A stretch of DNA of 64,000 bases, from the NCBI RefSeq assembly GCF_032854445.1, contig NC_088301.1:35205187-35269186 (forward strand), read 5' to 3'. The stretch is from Liolophura sinensis. Taxonomy: Eukaryota; Mollusca; Polyplacophora; Chitonida; Chitonidae. The translations under genes and the position numbers were made by a program. Shown here in pieces: positions 24,817 through 36,250 of the stretch; within the stretch, counting starts at the first letter, position 1; every line of letters starts with the position of its first letter. The notes under the pieces are model-generated. The model did not search any database. It had not been told where the DNA came from and was given only the letters and a program-made list of their open reading frames with translations.

Positions 24817-26453
24817 AAGCCCAAAGGAGAATTGCAGCAATAAAGGAAAGTATCGACGATAATTGATATGTATATGGTCAGATATAAGTGGAGAAAATCT
24901 CGAACTTCATGTTTTTACCTTCTAATATTTTGTTACATTGCATGGTACTCTATTCTTCCTGTATGAACCTACAAGACGAGTCATTTTGTACACACGAAAA
25001 AAATATGCAGTATTTTAAGTATGTAATATGTATTAATAAACAGTAAAAACGAAAGTGTCCATAAGTAAATATACTAAGCATAGTAGGACTATGTAATGAA
25101 GAGCAAGGAGAAACCGCGTCACTTTGCAAACTTTCATTCCCACTTTAATTCCTTTTTCTTTAATTTATAATTCAGGTAACCGGTAACTTACTTTAATATT
25201 ATCACACCACAAGTGATGTGTCTTCATAGGTACATCCAGTTAGCACTTATAACGGTAAGAATGGTGTAATTGTGGGGGTTGAAAATGCGCTTACGAAGTC
25301 AATGATGATAGAGTAATTCACTGTTAATGAACCAGAAATTTATCTAGGTCCCAAAAATGGAAAGTGGAATATGGGAACAACGACCACCTCAGACGACGTT
25401 GCATTGATTTTATTGGAAACCGCCATATGCAGCTTTGCAGACATAAAAGAAGAATTTGCGTCTGTGATCTTTATAGCAACCATCCTATGAATGTGACATA
25501 AAGCGCCAATTAATGCTCACACTAACACATTTCGATTTGGGCTAGCCTATGGTTGCCAAGCCCGAGGGTTGATTTTAAAGCAGGAAGTTGCAATGGCGAA
25601 AATTGCGTGCGGAGTAAAGCGGCATTATGTCCTCTTTCATACGGTAAGGGGATAATGTGTCGGTCGGCTAGTTAAGCTCCCTTGTTGCCGTTTAATCACT
25701 CCACAGGAATACCCGCTCCGTTTGGGTCTTCACCCTGGGGTCGGGAAGGTAACAGTACGAGGAGCTTAAGACCATCAACCACGCCTGCAGAATGCTCGAC
25801 CAAATGGGAAACGAGCGCATAATAGAGCAGGTCGATGAAAACACCCTTCTAAGTCATCTTCAGCGAGGGTTTCCCACACACTGCCGTTAGTCAAGACCTT
25901 TATTAAGAAACGCTTGTAATCAATGCTGGGGAGCTTACCAGATATAAGGATCGTTAGTTAAGAAGCGCTGGATAAGCGAATGGATAAATATATTGATTAA
26001 GTTCGTGCTACTGAGTTATTTGCGGAATCTCAGCTTGACCAGCATAATAATGAACTAGTAGTCATGTCTGTCAACCTGATCCAGTAAAATAAATAAAGTC
26101 CTTTTATCAGCTTGCAAGGTGCGTACGAATGTCGGATTGGAGGCTTTCATTGTATACAGGATGCTTAACAAACTTCTTTGCAAATATAATTTTCACAATA
26201 ACGATGGAATGCATATGATTTTCTTTAGACAGCAATTGCATTTTCCTGCAGGAAGACAGTATTTAGACACCATGTCAATTACTAGATCTGTTGAGATGTT
26301 GGTGAAACGTAACCGTCAAAGTAAAACTTGAATTTTTACACATAACAGAAATGTATTGAGTTCTGCTGCGCTATACTGTAAATGTGCAATACTGACCTCT
26401 AATATGCAACGTGGTTTAGTATACTCATCTGCATTTTAACTTAACTTAACGCT

Positions 26454-26798
26454 ATGACATGGTCAAATACATACAGAGGTTACCATTCATGGAATGTTTT
26501 CACGTTCATCGAGTTGCTTGAATTTCCCATTAATAACATCTATGTGAAATTCGTGGAAAGCATAGTGGATAGATATCCCAATGGTTACAAACTGTGCCCC
26601 TCTTGGCCTATCTATACCTGTCTTCATAGAGAAGACGACTATATGCAGGAACTGTTAAGGGGTAATCCTCACCAGGCCCGACCTTTCTCATTCAATAAAC
26701 AGTATATTGACTATATGCTAGCTTTAAACAATCCATATATAGCAAAGCCTGTGAAATATATTTACGCACCAAAACTGTTTCCTCTCTTACACACTTAA
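26454..26798 (+). pseudogene. Penelope-like reverse transcriptase fragment
   Basis: An open stretch of 114 codons. From about residue 8 it aligns with the RT palm of Penelope-like elements: FIELLEFPINNIYVKF, then a decayed form of the IPMGTNCAPLLADLFL block (YPNGYKLCPSWPIYTCL), MQELLRGN, and YIDYMLALNN in place of the YIDD catalytic box. The second aspartate of YIDD is tyrosine here, so it cannot be catalytic. The initial Met is not a real start; the true N-terminal half is missing. It overlaps the transposon copy at 26475-27434. Confidence 0.8.
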
Positions 26799-27434
26799 CG
26801 ACGTGAGGTATAGTTTCATTTTTGACATTGTAAATTATATCAGCGATATACCGAAAGGTACATGTAATGGCGTGTACATATTTCGCCTTGTAGCATGTTA
26901 GATCCTGTGTGTTGTGTGACGATCTGAATCAAAGTCACAAGCTAATACTGAAAGAACTAGTGGGTCAAGTTTCGTAAGTTTTACAATGAGCATAATTCTC
27001 GTGTATGTAAATATGGACAGAGCGTCCAAAATCTCTGGAAGCCTGCTTTATGATTGTGTTTAATTCCACTGAAGCCGGGGCTAGGGGCAAGATATTCATC
27101 GTGTTAAATTACATCCCCACATTGGATATGTGAACTGTTGCAATCAAACTATAACTGAGATACATATTTCATTGTCGACAAATTATTCACTAGCATGGTA
27201 CACGATATCAATACTGATTTCACTCAGTCGCCAAGAACATACCTTGCGCCTTTCAAACATCATTGAAAACCGTTGACTGCAACTCTTTGAATGATTCCGG
27301 CGTAATTTCTTATTTTATATATATGTTTAGTTCTTTGGTGGTTTGTGTTAAAGGTCGTTTAGGGAATTGGACATGCAATTATTGACGTGGAACGTCCTTA
27401 TTGGTTGACGGCTGCTATACGAATGTCTGTTTCG
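26475..27434 (+). mobile_element. Penelope-like retroelement, 5'-truncated copy (RT fingers/palm to 3' end)
   Basis: The segment from AGGTTACCATTCATGGAATG to 26547 matches 52928-52999 closely (same family). Downstream, the frame encodes reverse-transcriptase pieces (see 26454-26798). A thumb remnant follows about 26870-27050, reading like ...KFYNEHNSRV.KYGQSVQNLW in broken frames. Then comes the family's 3' tail, starting GGGGCTAGGGGCAAG at 27079 and ending CATTGGTTGACGG-like...TACGAATGTCTGTTTCGAT at 27434-27436. The tail runs straight into an (AT)10 tract. Frameshifts and stops make it dead. Confidence 0.8.
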
Positions 27435-27454
27435 ATATATATATATATATATAT
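27435..27454. repeat. (AT)10 microsatellite at the 3' end of a Penelope-like copy
   Basis: Twenty bases of AT dinucleotide abut the conserved 3' terminus (TGTCTGTTTCGAT) of the copy ending at 27434. Published work on N-terminal-endonuclease Penelope-like elements notes insertion bias for microsatellites, which this fits. Confidence 0.85.
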
Positions 27455-29803
27455 GCCATATATCTCTACAATGCACACATCTCGTGTGTAGTAATCATTG
27501 CCTAATTTTAATGCGCATTTTTTTACATTCGACGCTATATTTCGTTGCGCCCTCAGAAATACACGCGACAACTATGAAGTTGATTGGTTGTGGGGAAAAT
27601 CATAGGACGTACATGTATATACGTACTGAGAGCTTCCTTCATTCATAGTCAACCCAGAAGGAAACAAACCTCTACCAGTGTAAAGCTTCAAGCATTTTGT
27701 CAGGACAGTGATCAATAAAATGTATTCAGTTAATATGGAGCAGGTGAGATTTCAATGAGGAACGTCATGTTAGCTCATAACATGTCGTCTTGGCTGCAAA
27801 AACTATTGGACCGCGATATTTACAACTGCTGTCTTGGAGCAAAAGTATTTATTCGCAGTCACGCAGGCACAAGGTCTTTGTGTAAACAGTCTAATGGTGC
27901 TCGCAACGTTTCTATCAAACCATTTGTCCTGAATTTTGAAGAATACAACTCAAGGGAGATTATGAAGTCGGAATATATGTGGTCAGCAGTGAAAGTTTGA
28001 ATGTTTGGTGGTCAAAAGATCGAAGATATTGTGTAGTTTTCACATTCAACTGGAAACAGCCGGAATAATATTACACCTTGCGTCTGGAAAACAGTCATTG
28101 TATCAACTAAACCAGGAATTAGTTCCAAGCAAAACACACTAGGTTATTTGAACGGTGTCCTGGAAATGAATAGGTGTGTGATACCATGGGCTATTCGTCA
28201 CTGATACCAGTCACGGTGTAGTTATTTCAACCCTCCGTATACACACATCTTAAACCAGCAATCTAAAATGAGCAGCCATTTACTGACATTAAATTCACAT
28301 CAAGTTATGAAAACGCTAGATCCGTAAGTTTCCCTTACCTGAGTCTCTTTTTGCTTCGTTAGTGTTTATCTAAATAGGCCAAGCTAGTTTTCGTCCATGT
28401 AGGTTGAAAAGTATGTAGGTCCGCCACCGTTCAAAAGTCACCTGATTAAATGATACATTTTAACATCGTCTTGGAACCAAGCTACGCTATTTAGGGTAAG
28501 CCTTGTGACAGATGTATTTAAAACAACCACTGTGACAATTCTTATTTAAAAAAAATGTGTATTACTCAGTGCCCAAATCAAGACCTGATTACCTGCCCTA
28601 AATGAACAACAACCTCGGGGAAGCTAACTCTTTAAATATTACAAATATATAGCGTTAGCAGGCAATGACACTAGCTTGAGCTTAAACCTTTGAACATTGC
28701 CTCACACTCCAGTGGCCGGTGATATGTTTTATTCATGAGATAAAGATGTGTAAAATGGCTGGTGTGTATTGAAATTAAGTCCTTCAGTGGGGAAGGCAAC
28801 AATGCACAGTATGCACGATTTGAGTTTCTTCCTAAACACAGTTTCTTATGTATTTCAATATTACCACTTTTTTGAAAATGCCTTCTCCCGAGTTTCGTGT
28901 TAATAAAAACAACCAGTATGTGAGAAATTTAATCTTCCGTGAAGAACAAAAGTACCCTATTAATAAACCTTCACACCCCAAAACAGTAGTTGACACCCCA
29001 TATCAATGGCACGAAACTCTTAACTATTCTTTGAAACAATTAACATAAAAAAGCACATCTATAACACAGAAACACATAAAATAGCGATGGATCGAAAGTA
29101 CATTCAGTCTTCTGGTAATCGATCACTATGAAAGTTTTAGACTTTACATCCTAGGACGTATACGAAGTAGAAGTCTTGAAGTCTTTAGAAACACTTCAGC
29201 ACGGTCCTCAATGTTTAATTACTCTGGAGTAATGTGAAGCTAAAACTATTTCACTGGATATCACTGGATTATACCAAGTCTGAAACCGTCTCTTAACTCC
29301 ACTTACATAATACATGTGAGTGAACTAAAATCTATACTGAATAACGGATAACCTAGCCTAAATGATAATATTCATGTAACGTCTTCTGAAAAGACCGAAA
29401 TCGCACGTAAGATAAGTTCATGTTGTATTAACGTGGATTAAAACAGTCCACCTACTGGAATTTGGTGAAAATAAACTTATAAACATCGGGTCAGGAAGTC
29501 CTGTGTTCGTTGAAGGCCAATTGCTTTCCACCAATATTGTATACCTATTTGTACGTCGAAAGTGGAAAAGTTCGTCAATAACTTTCCACGGGCTGGTGTG
29601 GAAAAATAATTAGATATAACAGGGTCTCCTTAGCCGATTGTTGAGCTTGCTGACTCAGAAGCCCCTCCCCAATCCGGCTGAAGTCGAGTTCGTGCTGACG
29701 CGATGATCTGCCATCAACATGCTAGCAAATGAATAAATACAACATAAAATCGCCCGCACAACGGACTGGTATATTTACCATCATCATTCACAACAACTGA
29801 CAC

Positions 29804-30022
29804 GTCGAAACATTCGTATACCAGCTGTCAACCATTAAGGACGTTCCAAGTTATGTCCTAGGCGACTGAGTGAAATCAGTATTCAAATCGTGTACCATGC
29901 TAGAATATACGTCATCGATAACAAAATATGTATCTCAGCTGCGCTTTGATTGCAATTGTTTACATATCCAACGTGACGGTCTAATTCGATGAATATACAT
30001 TCTCCTAGCCCCGGGTAAAGCT
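29804..30022 (-). mobile_element. Penelope-like element 3' tail, minus-strand copy
   Basis: On the minus strand it reads CCCGGGGCTAGGAGAATG, then ATTGCAATCAAAGCGCAGCT, GCATGGTACACGATTTGAAT, TTTCACTCAGTCGCC, and ends TGGTTGACAGCTGGTATACG. It shares this order with the tails at 27.1-27.4 and 60.2-60.6 kb but lacks about 100 bases present in the others between CGCC and TTGG. No RT coding remains next to it. Confidence 0.75.
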
Positions 30023-33000
30023 TACGCACACCGATATATGAAAGAATCCAGAAGTCCTTTTTATACTTCAGGGAATGTCTGTATAAAAATTAGATGAATG
30101 ATTTGAATTTGAAACAAATTTCATCAAATCTTTAATTCCAAACTGGACAAATCCATGTGGCAATCATCCAACAAACTATTTGTCAAACCAACTAGACAAA
30201 TTCATAATACAATTACGAGAGACGGAATTGTAACCAACACATGACGAGTCAAAACCGATTGAAAGCACGCACAAAACCTTCACTTCCATGAAGGCAAAAG
30301 GAAATTAACACAACATAAATCAGTCATAAAGAAACCCGTATACTCAACCAGACAACAAAGCATAGTTTTTGACAAAAATAACGATGTCACATGCAGCAAA
30401 TATCATCAAATCCACGACGATGGAAGTTTTATTCTTGATTACCTCCTACCAACTTCAACACTGTATCAATTTATTGCCCAATTCTGGCCTAATATCGAGA
30501 ACACAGATAATTTAAAATTCTCCTGAAACGAGATTCATTCCTACTGTTGAAAATAAAAATGATTCTTGTCTCTTGAGTTAACGATGATGGCTGTAGATCT
30601 CAGTGAGGGAGGTCATCTTGACATCCACAATGTTTCCAGTCATCGACCAATGAGACATTCGTTCAATGGCCTGTTGACAACATCCACTGTGTCTAGGTTG
30701 CTGGTGAGGGGGTGGGGACGTGAGGGTTGCTTCTTTACATGAACAGTTGGAATGGAACTCGGAATCTATGTCAACGATACTACATGTAACTTTAAACACA
30801 AGAGCGATAAATCCAGTGACTGAACCAAAGTTTATTTTAGTTATTATAAAACCCTGGCTGTATGGAAAGGACCATTGGGGCCTTTTAACTCTGAGGAGTG
30901 GGCAGAAGCCACACTTGTATCGTTGATTCTCTTTCTGTATTGATGTTGTTCACATTTATTAGCGTGTATGGCAATCAATAGCTCCACAACAATTAACGGG
31001 CAACGGCTTACAGCGAAAGGTTTATCCAGGCGTTCTTGATAGCGGCTAATGTTCTTACGCAACTTGGTGTCGCACCGCCTTGGTATCAATAAGAATGGAA
31101 ATTCCTATCGGGAGACTGAAATTGGCTTTGCTGGATTTCACTTAAGTGTGCACGGAAACATGTGGACAGATTTTGAATTAAAAGGTGACAAGTTGGATAA
31201 TATCGAATGGCACTTTCAATCATGCCTTTGAACTCGGAAAAGAAATCGAATGCAGCTGGCCATCAAAAATGAAGTTCCCGGGCGACCTAATGTGTTTTTT
31301 TTAAATTGAGATTTAAGAATAACACTATTTAAGATTAACATTAAAAGAACCAACGTTCAAATGCTCATTGTTCTAGTCTCCTAGTGTTTGCTAACTTACT
31401 GTAGCACCCATGTTCATGACATGCATGTCATGTTCTTTCTAATAACCTATACATGTATGAGTAGTACTGCCATTATACATCCGTAGGACCGTCACAATAT
31501 CAGCCTATCCACTTCGCCGTGAAAAAATCACTCAACTGAATTAGCAGAGGCACGACTGTTTTTTTCCTCTCTCGACCTTTATAGGTTTCCCAGCACACGA
31601 ACGCTCTTCCCCTGAAAACACCTTTACTGCATTCCTTGGCAAAGATACTTCGCAGGCAGCTTTAATTATCTCACTAGCAGCATGTCAGACGTTTTTTGAA
31701 CTACTGAAGAATCTTAAATGTTTATAGCCACCTTGTGTAAATCTACATGTATAAAGGATTAGAAGCAGTTGATTTTGAAGGCATATTCGGTGGTCAAATT
31801 AATGCTGAAACATTATTCTTTATTACGTTGAGTTGTTATGTAGAGGACAGCCACCCTTTCTTACTAATGATTAATGTGTAACTGACACCTTAAGAAATTA
31901 TTCTAAATCGATGGTTACGTTTTCAATATTTATTCATCATTAAAACTGACTGTTAGCAGCCCCTAGTCATCTTTGGAGACAGGGATATGTTTCTACAAGA
32001 TAACTTGACAGTTCTTGCGAACAAGTTTGCTCACTTTTTTCACCATTTTACCATAACCTTAACCGAATCTAACAGTTCATATCTTGGCCACTTTCGTGGC
32101 AAAGTTTTTGTGCCATTCTTTGCTGCAATAAACTGCTTCGGACAATGGTTCATAAATTGGGGATTTTGTGGCCGATTGATAATAAATTCCCTTTACACCA
32201 AAAGGGGAGTGTGACAGAAACGTCAATAAACTACCACGAGTTTCATGTTACGCATGTATTAAAACGTCAGCAGCCTGCGTTTAATTGGATGTAAAAACCA
32301 AAAATGAAGATTTAATTTCACAGCAGTGTCTACTGCGAGACAAATACCGATTTCGTTACAAGGTTTAAGAGGGATGTAAAAATGTGGCGTAAACCGTGAA
32401 AACTGGTGCAACGTGTTAGGCTTTCTTACTGAATGAACGTTGCGTGGATAGTGTGGGGCTATAGAAAAAGCATTTAGTCTTCTATTCAACAGCAGCCAGA
32501 TGAACACAGCAATCTGCTTTTTTAAGCGAAGATTAAGACTGAAGGCAATAAATTAGCGAAGTCAATCTTCAAGGATACAAGTAAGGGAACTAGTGTTATG
32601 TGGTTTTAGTAACGGATGTACATGTTATTTTAAACCCTGTATTATGTGTTCAAGGTCGGAAGGGTCGATTAAGACACACATGGAAAGAATGGTAGTAGGC
32701 GATGACGTTTATGATTAGACGACCAAAAAAGAACGTAAATATTCTGTCAGAGTGGTTAAGGTCTCTTTTTCTGTTGTCTGTAGGATATACAACGCAATGC
32801 AGAAATACTCCTGAAAACAAGGCGTTTGTCACACGCCACCACAAATTGATCTGTGGGTGTATCTGTGGTAAATGAAGCTTGAAACAATATCATTTGTTGC
32901 AGTATTAACACAAAATTAAAACTGAACAAAACCTTCCACTTAATTTAAGTGTAAATGGAAAAAAATTAAGTTGTAGACAATGTCTAGGTTTTACGATAAG

Positions 33001-34976
33001 AATAGAAACTGAACTGACATCAAATACACAAAGTATTCAAATCTTTGACCACTTAATCTTATCGTCGCTTTCTCACAACGCAATCACACACCAATCTGAA
33101 CCATCCGGAAATTGTTCAAAAGCACAATTTCTTCCAATCTCTTTCAGTTTCTTTCAATAGAAATCTAACATGGACAAAACACTTTGTTGTTGCTCATCCT
33201 GCGTGAAATCTGTCCAACTAATGTTAGCATAATCGTTTACACCTGTCTGGCATTTCTATGACTTTCTGGCTTAATGGGACTGATAGTTTGAATGCAGACT
33301 GATCTAAACGAAAAGCACTGCGTTTGGAGTGAGTCACGAAATGTTAGGCTAATTAGCTGATTTCCTGAATTGCTTGATGAGAGAGGGTATTGGAATTCTG
33401 ATCAAGTAATTGATGAAATGTAATATGACAAAGGCAGAAATCCATGAATGGATTTGTATGATACCGATATTTTCTGCTGTAATATCTCTTCTCTTAAATT
33501 ATCTATGTAAGTGGGAAGTCACATCCATGCCTGTCAAACTTGGCTTTAAGCACTTATTGAAAGTGTCAACTTTTATCAGATTCATTAAGTGCATTGATCT
33601 GTCTAGGTTTTTACAATGACCATGAGGAACACGAGATCACATCTTTTGCTGATCAAAGGATGATCAACTGGACTTCCCGGAAAAAGCAAAGTACTTCAAC
33701 ATACAAAGAAACAAGAATCAGCATAGAGTGCCAACATCAAAGAAGCCTTTGATGAAATCATATATTAAGGTTAGTTGTGTGCAATAGAAATATTTCAATG
33801 ACTTGTTCTAGTTAGAGAGTCCTCAACAAGTTAAACGATCGTAGTAGATACTTTCATCGTCATGTTGGATAACTATGCATTTACACTGTTACAACTACAA
33901 CAATTACTAAAGCCAGTGTCATTGTTTATATCCCAACCACTGATGGTATTACATAGAGTAATACTAATGCGAAAACAAAATGTGAATATGGTGAGGAAAA
34001 ACGCTACTTAATCTAAGCGTTGAAAAGGGCATTCGTAAGCCAGACATAAACCATAAAGATGATCTGGGATAATAATCGCAAGACCACTTTCCAACGTTCA
34101 ACACAACCACAAAAGCTAAAAAATGCTAACACCAGACAATGTCATTCTCACTTTCTGAAAACGAGCATGTTTTATGGTTTTGTTTTATTTTTCTGCTGAT
34201 ATGCGTCAGATGAAAAGATAAAAAAAAAACACTATAGTTAAACCTCCCATGTGCTGCTATTACATTTTCGTAGATTTCAAAGATGAGTACGGCTCATCTG
34301 CTCTTGTGGACCGTTTGTTGGCTATTCGCCATAGCCTTTTCCCAAATGCACGAACACTGGCGTGACTTTAATTTCAAACTGGTAATGGAAATCATAACTT
34401 TTAATTTAAAATGATGGTTGGCTATGACCTCAAATATGGCCAGAAGGTGTTTTCCAAGTGAATGTCTTCTGCAGATAGAAGAGCACTGATGGATTGTTAA
34501 GAAACGTCATAGTCATATATGCACACACATCTTTAATGTGTCGCAGCTAAATGTTTTGTTTAGTTGCATGCCGCATATACATAACGTGTGATACTCTAAC
34601 AATCAGGCCACAAATCCTTAGCCTCGCTATGCCCCTAAGAAGAAGGCTTATGTTGTTCATCTTCCCTTACCTTCTTATCATATGATAACGATGGTATGAC
34701 ATAAAAACAGTGCGCTAGTTCTATGGAGCATGCATTTCAAAGCCAGATTTAGCCATCTTTCAAAATTAAACTTCATCCACTTATTATCGTTTGTACAGCC
34801 CCATTGAGTGTCGTTACTGTCAGGGACTTTTTTAGGTTACCGCTTTTCACAATAAAAAATTATCAAGAAACCATACAGACAGCATTTTCAACTCAACAAA
34901 TATATCTTTCATGCAGAAAATAATGGATATATATCTAACAATTAACATTTATTCTCTATAATAAAAATGCCTGCAT

Positions 34977-35061
34977 CTCCCACCATAATGCTGGCCGCCG
35001 CCGTATAAGTGAAATATTCTTGAGTACACCGATGAAGTAAATAAATAAATAAATAAATAAA
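34977..35061 (+). repeat. SINE 3' end with (AAAT)n tail, 5'-truncated
   Basis: CTCCCACCATAATGCTGGCC, then CGCCGTATAAGTGAAATATT, CTTGAGTAC and a GTAAATAAATAAATAAATAA tail. It is the same 3' module as in the SINE at 18398-18674, in the opposite orientation and better preserved. The 5' half and tRNA head are absent. The short frames reading LFIYLFIY on the minus strand are products of this tail. Confidence 0.8.
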
Positions 35062-35964
35062 ACTGCCTGATTGGTCTGGCCCACTTCTTCTCTGCTGTGT
35101 AAATCTGGTTGATAAGGATTGTTGTATGGCGCATACAATTATCATATTTTTAGCCATTTTTGGTGAGAAACGAACACTACACAGTAGTATGTGTTAAGAA
35201 CGCTGCATACAAGACTACAACTACTTCAATAACCGAGCATCGCAGTGATAAGCAGCAAGCTAACAGTATTATCGAAAACTTTATCTTAATCAAATATCAA
35301 TTTAGGACAGAACTTTAAAACCTCTGTTTGCATATGAGACGCTTTGACTTTTGCCGATTGATACATTAGGTTACAAAGGGCAAGGATTACAAACCTATCA
35401 CAAATTCACAAGTGTTAGCTTTGTGACGCCAAGGTGATATGGTCCCCTGATACTTGGTTTCCACAAATCTTTGAAAATTCCATCGTTTGCAGCGTAATTA
35501 GGAGATAAAGACAGTGCTACTGTGCTCTTGGTAAAGTCATTCCCACAACCGCCACATTACGCGCAACATACCATTCATCAGCCAATGCCAGTTTTTGTAT
35601 ACATTAGTTAATATTCAATGAATATGTGAAAAATGACAACTAGAGATAAATTTATCATAAACAAAGGTTGATCAACTTGAATAAAAAAGCCGCAGTCTAA
35701 CATGCTACAATGTAATAAATTTTATATAGAAAATCTGAGAATTTGAGGTTTGAAGATATTTGTTAAACCTCTGATATTTTCGTGGATGACCATCTTTTAA
35801 TCGAGATACCAACGTGCCAGCGGTAAGAAGTATAACAAAGAACTCTAACAAATTCCTTACCTTAATTACGTCGAGAATATTTCATGCAAAAGTTGTCCAA
35901 AATAACTAAAAATGATCTTATGTCGTTACCTTCTGTGCCTAGGATAAAAACTAAATCAACTTAC

Positions 35965-36250
35965 CTGGCTGTCGAACGTGCTTCCGGAATCCGTTAAATA
36001 AATGCAGTAGTGATAAGTCCCTCGCACTGGTCACACGTCTAGTCCCGGTGACTCCTCGCTCTCACTTGAGTTATACTGGGCAAGGCTTTGCTTTTTCAAT
36101 CGATTCGCTCAGATTGCTTCTTGGTCTCCTCTTCGGTTTGGCTACTGTTCAGAGTTGCGCCAAGACGCGGACCTCACTGAAGACCTGCTGTGCGCTCGTC
36201 TAAATCCAGATTTCCACGAAGCCGCGATGAAGTACTGACATATATCAACT
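35965..36250 (-). other. Candidate non-coding first (leader) exon, minus strand
   Basis: A segment clearly richer in G+C than its surroundings, ending on the minus strand in an ideal donor, AGCCAG|GTAAGTTG (last exon base 35965). Between about 36225 and the donor there is no ATG, as expected of a 5' UTR exon. An initiator-like TCAGTAC lies at about 36232-36238. It has the same orientation as the receptor, whose ATG is 26.8 kb downstream, and it has no other coding partner in the window. It may therefore be the receptor's leader exon, the first exon of an unseen transcript, or chance. No TATA element is placed convincingly. Confidence 0.35.

Noticed and set aside
25753-25890. 45-codon frame QYEELKTINHACRMLDQM... 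with retroelement gag-like flavour
   Set aside because: Starts right after a stop, has no ATG or flanking homology, and is too short to assign.
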